Source: Capitulum mitella (lineage: Eukaryota > Arthropoda > Thecostraca > Pollicipedomorpha > Pollicipedidae). Taken from it: 64,000 bases of DNA. The notes under the pieces were generated by a model that did not search any database, had not been told where the DNA came from, and was given only the letters and a program-made list of their open reading frames with translations. The stretch spans positions 3,090,393-3,154,392 of the forward strand of contig CP099851.1 of assembly GCA_030062745.1 (NCBI GenBank), in the 5' to 3' direction. How positions within the stretch are numbered: position 1 is the first letter of the stretch; every line of letters starts with the position of its first letter. Shown here piece by piece: positions 37,521 to 47,757 of the stretch. The position numbers and the translations under genes were made by a program.

Positions 37521-40500
37521 ATGTCCGAAGTCAGTAGGGTCATTTATGTGAATAGGAAATTACCCAGCAGCACAACATGCAAGAATGGGAAAACAGCAGC
37601 TCTTAGTGTTTCACTGGGAGAACATGCAAATACATGGAATGTATTGAAAGAAACAACAGGAATGGCATCAGACCTTGATCTCCTTGTCAGACTCATGACA
37701 TTTTATGTGGAAGCAGAGTAAGTCAGTTCTGATGTGGAGCACAGCAACTTGTGGGCATTAAATTGTTTTGAATGCCCACAAGTTGCCAGATGCCCACAAA
37801 ATGCCACATTGTTTTGAAAATGGATGCCTGAGAGCACAGAATTTGTGCAATTATCTCACTGTGATTCTTCTCAATACAACTGCAACAAACTTTCAAATCC
37901 TGCATTCAGTATTTAGTTACCATGTTACATCTTGTCTCTGGTTTAAGGCACAAATTCCCTCTATGTATGCAGTGGTACAGCCAGGGGTCCCAGGGGCCCT
38001 TGGACCCCCTAAAATGTTAGAAGGGAGCCTGCCAATAGTAGAAAATTACTGGTAAAAAATTGAAGCTCTTTCCAAAATGTCTTAAGAACAGTAGACAAGA
38101 GAAGACAGAAGGTAAAAATATATAGATCCAAGCCCATAGAGGGACCCCTGTTGGCCTGTGGGGGACCCCTTGGCCTGTAGGAGCCTCCTGCCATCCTGTG
38201 TGGACCTCTGCCAGCCTGTAGGTGCCCCTGCTGACCTGTAGGACCCTCTGCCAGCTTATAGGGCTGTTGCTGGCCTGTAGGGCCCCAGCTGGCCTACAGG
38301 AGGTCCCTGCCAGCCTGTAAGGGCCCCTTGTCAGCCTTTTTGGCCCCTTACTGGCCTTAGAGATGACCTGGTCTGAAGGACCCACTGTTGGCCTGTGGGC
38401 CCCTGCCAGCCTTCAGAGGGCCTCTGACAGCCATGGAAGCCCCCAGTAAAAAATTGGTTTGTGGCACAGTCATTGACACTCAAGGAAAATCCAGCTGGTT
38501 GCAACTAATAATGCTTAGGAACAGCAAGTATCCATTGTAGAATTCCCATTGGCTGTTTTTGTTCAGAAGGCCCAGGCAAAGGATAGGGGCTCACCATAAG
38601 TCATACACCCCAAAAGTTATGGGCTGGCTGTGCTCCCTGCTATGAGCCCTCTGTAAAATATTATGTTAATTTTTTGTCCAGCAGGCCCACATGAAGTGAG
38701 GGGGCCCACTGCTGGGCAAAGGCCCCCCCCCAAAAAAATAAAAAAATTGGTTGGCTGTGCCCCTGTGTGTATATGAACATTGTGTGATTTGCCATGTACA
38801 CATCAGAGGGCTGCAACCAGAGACATCTCATGTTCTATTTGCAGTTGTCCTGCTTTTCAAATGTTGGCTCAGATGCAGCATGAAGTAGCTAAATGCAAAC
38901 ATGTGATCACTGGAACAAATATGTAGAAATTAAATGCATAGGCTTATCTTGTCTTGGCTTATTGCATATGAAAGATGTGGGAGCTGTTTGATTTATTGCT
39001 GAGTAGTTGCCCAAGGTGTTGGCATGCAAGGAGCATTAGGGCCAGGCAGGTTGGTCCATTGTATTTTCTTGTTGAAGTAGGCCTTCTTTGTCTTAGATAA
39101 CATTAATGACCATGCAAGTTGTGTGCATTTGCCTTACAGGGGCATTGACCTGACCCAGAAACATGCAGCTGCCTCTACTGGGCTAGTCCCCAAGTTGAGC
39201 CAGCAACATCCAGCTGCCCCTGCTGGGCCAGACACTAAGCTGAGCCAGCAATGCCCAGCTGCCTCTGCTGGGCAGGATGCCAAGCCAAGCCAGCAACAAC
39301 CAGCTGCCTCTGTCAGACTGCGTACCAAACTGACCCGGCAGCATCCAGTTGCTTCTGCAGTGCCAAAGCTGACCCAGCAACATCCACCTGTCTGTGTCAG
39401 GCCAGGCAATAACACAACTCAACAGCATCTGACTGTTGCTGCCAAGCCAAACAGCAAGCCGGGCCAGCAACATCTGACTGACCCTCTGAAGTCAAAGGCC
39501 CAGCAACATCTGGTTCCCTCTGCCAAGCCATGCACTGACATGGCCCAACAATCTCCAGTCGCCTCTGCTGAAGCTGAAGACCCCCCATTTGTTGAAAATG
39601 ATTCCCATGAGGAGACCTCTGCCCTCAGCTCATACATCATCATTCACCAGGCCCCTGGTGATGAAGATGATGAAACTGAGGAAAATGGTATGGTGCTGCA
39701 CAAATATCTGCATTATACAATGCATGTTTGGCCTAGGATGGTACTGGATATGTCATGCAAGCAATGTTAGTTAGGTTGCCTCATAGCTGTTGCATGTTTT
39801 ACAAAGAAACAAAACTTCAGAATACATAATGCCATAGAGTATGAGAAAGTATGTGCATAGAAATGTTCTCAAAACTGCTAGGGCCAATCATTTTTGGGCC
39901 ATTTTTTCTGTGTAACACTATATTGGGCTTGTTCTAATATTTTCAAGTGGCTGTTGGCAATCACAGTACCTGCTCTGTGGAATTGTAAAACCATTTGAGA
40001 ATGTTAACCTCTGTTTGCTGCTGATCTGCATTATATTTTGGGTGTTTCAAGACATGAATCTGTGTTTTACACACACGATGTTGGCTCCAGTGCTTTGTAT
40101 CACAATTAATCTTAATGCATGTTATTCCAGAGGACATGAATATGACAGCTGAGTCATTCGACTCTATGCCCAAAGAACTGAACAGGTAATTTCTTTTCTA
40201 GGCAGCATATTGTCTTTCTTGTTTTGCCTTATTGTGTTCTGCTTCCACAGTGTGGCATTTTTACACATGTTCATTGACAAACAGTGATATCGGAGAACCT
40301 CATTACTGAGATTACATGTTGTCATTTCTGGACATGTTGCCATTTTGTTGGAGTGAACCAGGTGCTGTTTGGCAGGTCCTCTGTCTGGACGTCTGGGGAT
40401 GAGACTGAGGACGCCACGGACACGCCTTTCACCTTTACATCACAAGTAGGGAATGGTGACAAGCCTGTCTGTGTTGGCTGAGATTTGCAATCAAATCAAC

Positions 40501-41070
40501 CCTCACCATCATGGATTGTTGGGCCACTTTCCACATTATCATTGATATATGGAAATGCCCTGTTCTTGGCTCACCCCCCCCCCACCCATTGATTTAAGCT
40601 TGTCATGATTGAGAACCAAAACGGAGGTTAGTGCAGCCTCATCTTTTGGCTGCATGGTGATGCTCATTGTGACCCTTTTTGACGTTTTACGGCCCTTATA
40701 CGTCATTTCCTTGATATACGACTTATAGGTCAGTGTATGTCCTTGAAGTTGTTTTTGCCATTAGATCTAATGTTCCACAGTGTGTGATCTCGTCGTTAAC
40801 GCGTCGGCCCTGTGTGCGACAGAAACGTTGCCAAGGCGCGTCAGCCGCAGACAGAGCTGCAAAGCCGGCCGTCACCGGCCCAGGTGAGGCGACTGGCTGG
40901 TGGTGGCCACGGTCCGAAATGTCACCGTAAATTGTGGTGGTGGAGGGGGGGGGGGCGATTGACGCGGCGAGTTAGACATAGACGTTGCCCCGTCTTCTGT
41001 TGATGAATCGTTTTTTGATTGCCAGGCGGTGCCAAGCTGTAGCTAACAATTTTAAGTTTTATTATTATAT

Positions 41071-41120
<50 letters not shown>

Positions 41121-44100
41121 TTTTAAGTTAATGCCTGCTCGGATGTCCTGATTCGCAGTTGACCTGCCGTTTCCTCCGGAAGCTCTTGCTAGCCGTGTTT
41201 CTCGTCAGTCGCAGCGGTTTCTCACGGGCTGGTGGCGATTTGTCGTGGCCCCCAGTCGCTTGACCCATCTCGTGGTGACCCTCACCGATCCACGCCTCCT
41301 CCTGCCGACTCGCGGTTACCCGCCTCGGCCCTCGGCGCCGGGCTGCGCTCAGCGCGGGACGCGTTGTCGCGCCGTGGACGCCGCTGACGGCGCAGCGGCG
41401 GACGGTGACCCGCGCGGCGTGCCGGGCAGAGCTGGCTGACGCGCCGGCTGGACGGGATGCTGTGGCGCGAGGCCGTGCTGCGGGGGCGCCCCATGCCGCC
41501 CGACGACGTCAGCCTGATGTTCGGGTGAGCGCCGCGGGATGACGTCTCGGAACGGGCCGAAGATTGCGCTCTGACGCCATCTGTGGATCGAAAAATCGCG
41601 AAATCCATTGCATGCGTCGTAGGCTACCGTGCTGAATGTCATGTCCTGGATGTGGTGGCAGCTGATGCTCTCTGCTGCCGTTCGAAGATGCGCCGCTGCG
41701 CCGGCCGCGGCCGCCGGGCAGACGATGGATGAGGAAGAAACCCGCCGCGGCCAGTGTCTGATCGTGCCCCCCCCCCCCCTCCTGCCGGCAGCGGGCCGGA
41801 CGAGGAGGGCGTAAAGCCCCTGCTGGTGCCCGCCGGCGACCCGCGACCGATGCAGCAGCACCCGCACGAGGCGGTCACGATGCTGAAGATGGGCTGCAGC
41901 CTGTGCCCCCGGCAGAGCTTCAGCTCGCGGGGCGACGTGATCTCGCACTTCTGGCTGCGGTGAGAGCTGCCACTCGGCCCTGGCGGTTGGCGCCAGCTGT
42001 TCCGGTGTTTGGCGCTGCGATGCGCAGTTAATTTCCGACGTACAGCGCTAATTATCCGGATATGATAACGAATACCACACGAGGAATATGTTGTCCTTGA
42101 AGCGTTGTTTGTAGAAGCTTTCATGGTGCGCGTGGATTAGAATGTTTGCTAAAATAACCAAAAATGTCACTATCTGAGTTTGTTTTGTAATTCTCTTATT
42201 AGAACGTCTGGGTTACGTATAAACACACGACTTTGAGCCAGGCTTCAGTGCACTGTCATCAGATCTTCGAATTGCATTGAGTATACTGAATTACCCAGGG
42301 AGTTATTCGTAGAGCTGTTTCAGCGCGTCGTCATGACGGCGATGCGTGGCGTAATCTGATCGCCGGACCGAACCTGGCGTGGTTTTTGCGCGCGCCGTCT
42401 CCGGCGCCGGCTGACCGCGCGGCGCTGTTGCAGGCACCCGGAGACCCGCGAGCGTTTCCCGACTCAGGTCGTCTGCACGAAGCAGCTGTACGAACACGCG
42501 CACTGCACGCTGTGCTTCACCACCGGCTCGGTGATGTCGCACCTGTCGGCGGCGCTGGTCGGCCACGTGGACGGCCAGCACGTGGCGTGCCGACGCGCCT
42601 CGGGCCAGGCGCCGCACGTGTGCGAGGTGTGCCTGGACCGAGTTCGGCGCCGCCGAGGAGCACGACCGCCACGTGGCGGCGGCGCACGCGGCGCACGTGC
42701 CGCGCGAGTACTCGTGCTGCCAGTGCAAGGCCCTGGTGAAAGGGGCGCAGAGCTACATCCGACACCTGCGCGTGCACTACACGGAATACAAATATGGCTG
42801 CAGCTCGTGCCCCAACTTCAGGTACGGACGCGCTCACGTCTGGCTTTGTTTTATCGGCGCCCGGATGCGCTGCGGTGTCACTTGATTCAGCGCGCAACTG
42901 CTCCCTATATGCCCGCCGTCGGACCGCAAGCTGAGGTAATGGGGGCGGGGAGGGGGTTAATACTGGGACTCGGCAGCGTAACAGGCGTACCTCTTCGCTG
43001 GCTTTGTGCCGCCATCGTTTCCAGGGACGACTGAAGCGCAGGTGTTGATCGAGAGAGCTGAGACCGCAGCGGCAGTTGCATGACATGAAGTTACTAGCCA
43101 GGACTGGTTGCTGCTCTGGAAGCCTCCCTTTGCACGTCGGAAAGGACGCTTTACTCCCGTGTGGAATTTTAGTTGTAGCAGACCAGAAGAGGCCCCTGGC
43201 GTGTCCGTGAGGCCCTATATCTATCCCCCAAGGCTTCGCAAGGCTCCAAATCAAGAGAGCAGGATCCGAGGGAGGGTCTTGAGATGTCAGAACGAACCAT
43301 TGGCGTGTTAAAACGGTCTGAGTTTTCAAAAGATTTCCGGAAGAGATCCTCAAGCTTTCAGAATTCGCAAACGGCGCACGAGCTTTTAAATAATGCCCGA
43401 GCTGAAACGCTTGAACGACCTCCGCGAGCGTTCGATGCCCATGAGGTCCCGGATGGTCTTCATCTTGTCCAGATTTTCCCCCTTGACCCATAGACGAAGA
43501 CATTGGCTACCGGGCGATCGTGTCGTTTCCCTCCCAAAATTTTGTATCTAAATGTCATCATTTGTATCTAAATCGAAATCATTGTATCTAAATGTCGGGC
43601 AGTGTCTCGTTAGCTAAGTTAGTACAGCGTCCTTCACCTTTTCCCATTCTGGCAAGATGGGTTCGAGTCGTCTCGGCGCTTGCTGTTTCTCCCGTAGGTC
43701 ACCTGGCAACTGACCTTGAGATGGAGAGGCACTGGCTACCGTGCGACTGTGTTGTTCATGTTGGCACGCTAAAGTTTCGCAACCAGAGTATGCCGTTAAT
43801 TTGGAATTGCGCTGTCAGGTGTAGCACACCTTTTTTGCTGAACAAGTCCGACTTTGGCAGGAGTGGGTTCGTTTTGGCCGTAAAGTAAATTGTCCAAGTG
43901 AGCTCTTTGTAGCTCAGGTGTCGGGCCATACTGATTCACCGTTTCCCGGACCTGCGCACTTAGCCGAGCTCAGCCATGTGTTCGGACGCGGCAGTCGGCT
44001 CGCGATGTTGCGTGATCGGGCGACGCGGATCCTGATCAACGGTGTGTCCAGCAGCTTCCATTTGACTGCGCTACCACAGGACCCGGGATCCGGACACCAT

Positions 44101-45049
44101 GCTGGCGCACACGGAGAAGCACGACCGGCGCTATCTGCGCTGCTGCGTGTGCGGCTTCCGCACGCGCACGTACCGCACGGTGGCCGACCACCTGCGCAAG
44201 CACCTCAAGCTGCCGCGGTACGTGTGCCCCACGTGCGGCTACCAGGGCTTCTCGAGCAGCCGCTACTTCAACCATCTGGACTCGCACGGCGGCCGCCTGC
44301 ACCGCTGCAACCTCTGTCCCGCGGAGTTCACCAGTCTGGTGAGTGGGGTGGAGCGGAGAGTTCTCCAGTCTGGGAAGGGAGTGGAGTGCGGTTGTTGGCA
44401 GTCAGGGGACAGAGACGTGGCCACCAGTGCGCGGCGATACGTCCGTGCGGAGGGCGTACCTGACCGTGATGGCTGCAGGCCGTGGCGGCCTCCCGCTCAC
44501 GGGGAACCCGCAGCTGGGCTGTCGGTAGTCTGTGTTTGGTCCCCTCGTCTGCGAGGAACTCTTGGGAAGGTTACTGCGCGTGCAGGCTCGGAGTCTGCCC
44601 TAAAGTAAGACACCAGTTGCTCTCGCCCGCCGCCCCCCCCCCCCCCGGCAATTTATCAAGCTGCCGGGACAGTAACCGCAAACAACGCGCTCCGGTCTGC
44701 ATCCCGATTGCGACTCTGCGGAGACTTCACGTCCCCCAGGGATGTGGAAGCCGCTCCTTGGGCCGCCCGTCTGACCGCTCCTCGGGCCGCGTGTCGGCAG
44801 GTGAAGAAGGCGTACCACAAGATCAAGGTGCACCGGCAGCCCGCCGAACTCACCTGCGACCAGTGCGGCCTGGTGCTGGACAGCCGCCACAAGCTGCGCC
44901 GCCACCAGCTGCTCCACCTCGGCGTCAAGCCGTTCCGCTGCGAGTACTGCGACAAGCGGCTCGCCAGCCGGCAGTCGCTGCGCAACCACGTGCGCGTGTG
45001 CCCCGAGGCGGACGCGCTGGACGCCGCCGCCGCCGGCCGCGCCACCTGA
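37521..45049 (+). CDS. C2H2 zinc-finger protein, about 10 fingers, with a 1-bp frameshift
   Basis: Nine exons chain in phase: 37521-37717, 39140-39687, 40131-40185, 40376-40445, 41430-41524, 41792-41959, 42434-42821, 44080-44338 and 44801-45049 (TGA), about 675 residues. The N-terminus contains ANTWNVLKETTGMASDLDLL, a WxxLKxxxGxxSD pattern that I recall in some multi-finger proteins. Exon 2 carries 15-residue-like coding repeats (TKLSQQHPAA-type), then an acidic stretch. About ten C2H2 fingers follow from residue 345 on, including CCVCGFRTRTYRTVADHLRKH and CDQCGLVLDSRHKLRRHQLLH; the last ends HVRVC. It is probably a nuclear DNA-binding factor. One extra G at 42635-42636 breaks finger 3; without it the finger continues and the exon's end phase becomes right. 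The join at 40445/41430 is phase-compatible but unproven, so the CpG-poor and CpG-rich halves could be two genes. A possible exon at 40,820-40,882 does not fit the phase. Confidence 0.72.
38130..38450. repeat. Degenerate GGCCTGTAGG-type tandem repeat
   Basis: About a dozen imperfect units of roughly 25-30 bp share CTGCCAGCCTGTAGG and CCCCTG. It lies in the first intron of the zinc-finger gene. Open frames through it on the minus strand are artefacts. Confidence 0.75.
39165..39590 (+). repeat. Coding tandem repeat in the zinc-finger gene
   Basis: About nine imperfect repeats of 42-48 bp encode variants of TKLSQQHPAASAGP within exon 39140-39687. The units differ by many substitutions but stay open and in frame (length changes in threes), which suggests selection for a Gln/Pro/Ala-rich disordered linker and not a fresh expansion. 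Confidence 0.8.
41064..41116. repeat. (TA)n microsatellite
   Basis: An AT dinucleotide run of about 25 units lies in the intron that separates the CpG-poor from the CpG-rich part of the zinc-finger gene. Confidence 0.95.
43543..43885 (+). mobile_element. Possible tRNA-derived SINE
   Basis: An A-box-like segment (TAGCTAAGTTAGTACAGCG, near 43,610) is followed about 45 bp later by a B-box-like segment (GGGTTCGAGTCG, near 43,660), the spacing expected for a polymerase III tRNA-type promoter. A unique 3' body runs to about 43,880. Three copies of TTGTATCTAAAT precede it at 43,543-43,592. It is intronic in the zinc-finger gene, and a second copy in the window was not found, so this is tentative. 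Confidence 0.4.
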
Positions 45050-45479
45050 GACGGCCTGGTCGCCTGAGGTGATGTGAAGGCGCGGATTTGTGGTGCAGGT
45101 CCGGACGACGGTGGCCGCGTGCTGAACCGCCGGTGTCCGATGTGGCGGGCGTTTGGAGCGGCGCCGATGAAATACCGTGCGGTGGTGACGCGATTTTCCC
45201 ATGTGGACGCGTGTACAAAACTTGGAACTGTTTGCAAAGCAGGAGCGGGGGGAAATTTGAACGCGCATGGCATGCCAAACGGTGGACAGATGGGCCGTGG
45301 CGGTAAACATGTATACTTGTTATGTAATAATTCATTGTATTCCGACCAGAGCCGTTCTTTTCACGGACTTTTTTCCCGGTACTTCTTTGGTAACGTGGGC
45401 GAATTTTGTTCGAGCTTTTCTTCGTCTCAAGCAAGTTTTCCTACCTGGCGTCAGACAGCGTACTCTGTTTTACTTTTTG

Positions 45480-45485
45480 AATAAA
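45480..45485 (+). promoter_or_regulatory. Poly(A) signal, zinc-finger gene
   Basis: AATAAA lies 431 bp after the zinc-finger gene's stop codon and is the first canonical signal downstream. Confidence 0.6.
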
Positions 45486-45945
45486 GTATTTTGCATCTAA
45501 AAATGATGCGGAATTTTCTTGAGGTAAGTTTTGCGGTGTCTGTCATCTCCGTTACGTCTCAGTTATATCCAATATCCGTCTAGTTTGGTTCGCGATTCAG
45601 TCACGTGCGATTTTTGACGCCTCCAGTTTCAAAAAGCCATTTCCATTTGTCATGTGCATGGGGGCTGGCAAGCTTCTGCACAATCTTGCCATAGATGCAA
45701 TCTCCGTTTGTGCTGCCATCATGTTAATCCTGCCAGGCCTGCAAGGATACTGCCCATGGTTGAAGCCTCAACCAAATTATGGGCCTTGCCAGGAGCAATG
45801 CTAGCTTCATTCTTCCCATGCAGTGCCATACGCCGAGGGTTAATGATCAAAATTACTGGCGGTGCATTTCCAACACCGGTAGTTCCACCTTTGACTGTCC
45901 CATTCCCATTATTTCAGGCAATATTCCCGGTCATTGCAAAGAAAA
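45486..45945. other. Intergenic spacer, nothing recognisable
   Basis: The spacer lies between the zinc-finger poly(A) signal and the left end of the pogo/Tigger element; no gene or repeat was recognised. Confidence 0.5.
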
Positions 45946-47757
45946 AGTCAAATCTCGTTACTATGCCACCTCGCTACTATGCCACTCTCGCTATTATACC
46001 ACTTTCGCTCGGGCCCGACCAAATTCAATACAAAATAAATTTACTATGCCACCCCCTAATCTCGCTACTATGCCACGATTGTGTGTGTTGTATTTTCCCA
46101 TTCAATTTTTTTTTCAAATTCAGCCCATAATGTCGGCTCAGAAGCGCAAGCGAACCGACTTTACGCTGAAGGAGAAAAAGGAGATCATCGATGCCGCGAA
46201 GAAGGAGCCGAATCAGTCCAAGCTGGCCAGGGAGATAAGCAAGAAATGGGGCGTCGAAGTTAAGAGAACCACCGTGAAGGGCATTCTCAGGAAGGATGCA
46301 ATCGAGGCGGCCATCAAAGCTAGAGTTCCATCGAAGCGCATGAAGCTGACGCAGGCTCACGACCCGAAGCTCGATGAGGGGGTGCTCATGTGGCTGAAGC
46401 AAGCAAGAGGACAGAATCTGCCAGTCAGCGGCGATCTGATCAAGGAGAAGGCGATGAAGCTGGCCGAGCTGATGCACATCCCGGACTTCATGGCGAGCGA
46501 CGGTTGGCTGGACGATTTCAAGAAGCGTCACGGCATCACGTTCAAGACAGTGCAGGGCGAAGCTGGAGCGGTGGATTCGCAATCCCTTCTTGAGTGGCAA
46601 CAACAGGTTTTCCGGCCCTTGCTCGGGCAGTTCTCCGCAGACGACGTCTTCAACCTGGGCGAGACTGGACTCTTCTGGCAGTTGCTTCCGAACAAGACCA
46701 TGGCTTCAGGGGAGTGCGGTGCACTGGAGGAAAGAGAAGCAAGCAAAGAATCCCTCTTCTGGTCGGGGCAAATATGAGCGGCAGCGAGAAGTTCCCTCTT
46801 CTGGCGATCGGCAATTCCAAGAGACCCCGTGCCTTCAAGAACAAGGAGATCCCGGTCACGTAGAAGGCGAAATCGAAGGCGTGGATGGCGGCGGAGCTTT
46901 TCGAGGTGTTGCGTGCGTGGGACGGACGACTCGGCCAGCAGGGACGCAGAGTGCTGCTCTGTCTCGATAACTTCTCTGGCCACCCTCCCGAGCTCCAGCT
47001 GGACAACATCCAACTGGTCTTCTTCCCACCCAACACGACAGCCAATTCTCAACCAATGGATCAGGGAATCATAGAGAAACTCAAGCGCCACTGCAAGTAG
47101 TTCCTGCTGTGCCGCCGGCTCGAGGCCATAGATGAGGGAAAGGAGTTCAGATTGCTCGACGCTCTACCTGTCGCCCGGCGTGCTTGGGAGCAGGTCAGCG
47201 AGTCGACGATCAGGAACTGTTTCGCGAAGGCCAAGTTCATCGAAGAGGAGATCCAAACTGAGCCAGAGGATGCTGAGCTCCTCGAGATTTGGGAAGCTCT
47301 GCCTGCCGAGGAAAAGATGCACGAGAACGAGATCGAGCTGTCTGACTTTCTCGAAGCCGACGAGCGCCTCGCGACTGGCGGGTCTTTCACGCTGGAGGAC
47401 ATTGCGGAGGAGATGCCGCGCAGCGAGGAGCCGGTGGAAAGCGAAGGCGACGAGGTAACTGTCGAGGAGGACATCGTTCCGTTCGAGGAAGCCCAGCGCG
47501 CATGGAGCACCGTCCGGAAGTTCATGCAGCAGAGAAGCGGGAAGCCCGGTGTGATGCAAGCGTGCGATCGGCTAGACGAGATGCACGAGATCCGCCGAAA
47601 GAAGATGCGCCAGCCGACGATTCTTGAGAGCTTTGGGTTCAGCTGATGGGTAACTTGAGAGAACAAAGCCGTTTTACAAGCCCTCGTTACAATGCCACTC
47701 TCGCTTTATGCCACTTTCGCTCGGTCCCCACGGGTGGCATAGTAACGAGATTTGACT
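45946..47757 (+). mobile_element. pogo/Tigger-type DNA transposon with 25-bp perfect inverted ends
   Basis: The 25-bp ends at 45,946-45,970 and 47,733-47,757 are exact reverse complements (left end begins AGTCAAATCTCGTTACTATG). Just inside both ends are subterminal direct repeats of the type CTATGCCACTCTCGCT. The element is about 1.8 kb and holds one transposase gene in + orientation. Pogo-type elements duplicate TA; the right end is followed by an ATG-rich flank and no clean TA duplication is evident, so the true tips may differ by a few bases or have mutated. Perfect ends with a broken gene suggest a fairly recent, non-autonomous copy. Confidence 0.88.
46130..47646 (+). pseudogene. Tigger-like transposase, disrupted
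   Basis: The N-terminal part (46130 on) has a CENP-B/pogo-type helix-turn-helix (LKEKKEIIDAAKKEP, then LAREISKKWGVEVKR) and a second DNA-binding part (SDGWLDDFKKRHGITFKTVQG). The DDE core follows: FNLGETGLFW near 46,650, LLCLDNFSGHPPE near 46,960 and the PMDQGIIEKLK block near 47,060. Defects are an Asp-to-Gly change in the first catalytic box (family form DETGLFW), a frameshift between about 46,700 and 46,740, and in-frame TAG codons at 46861-46863 and 47098-47100. The acidic C-terminal part is open to TGA at 47646. It cannot make active transposase as read. Confidence 0.9.

Noticed and set aside
40807..40882. Possible exon ending CAG|GTGAGG (QPQTELQSRPSPAQ in one frame)
   Set aside because: Its length and phase do not fit between exons ending at 40,445 and starting at 41,430, which already join in phase.
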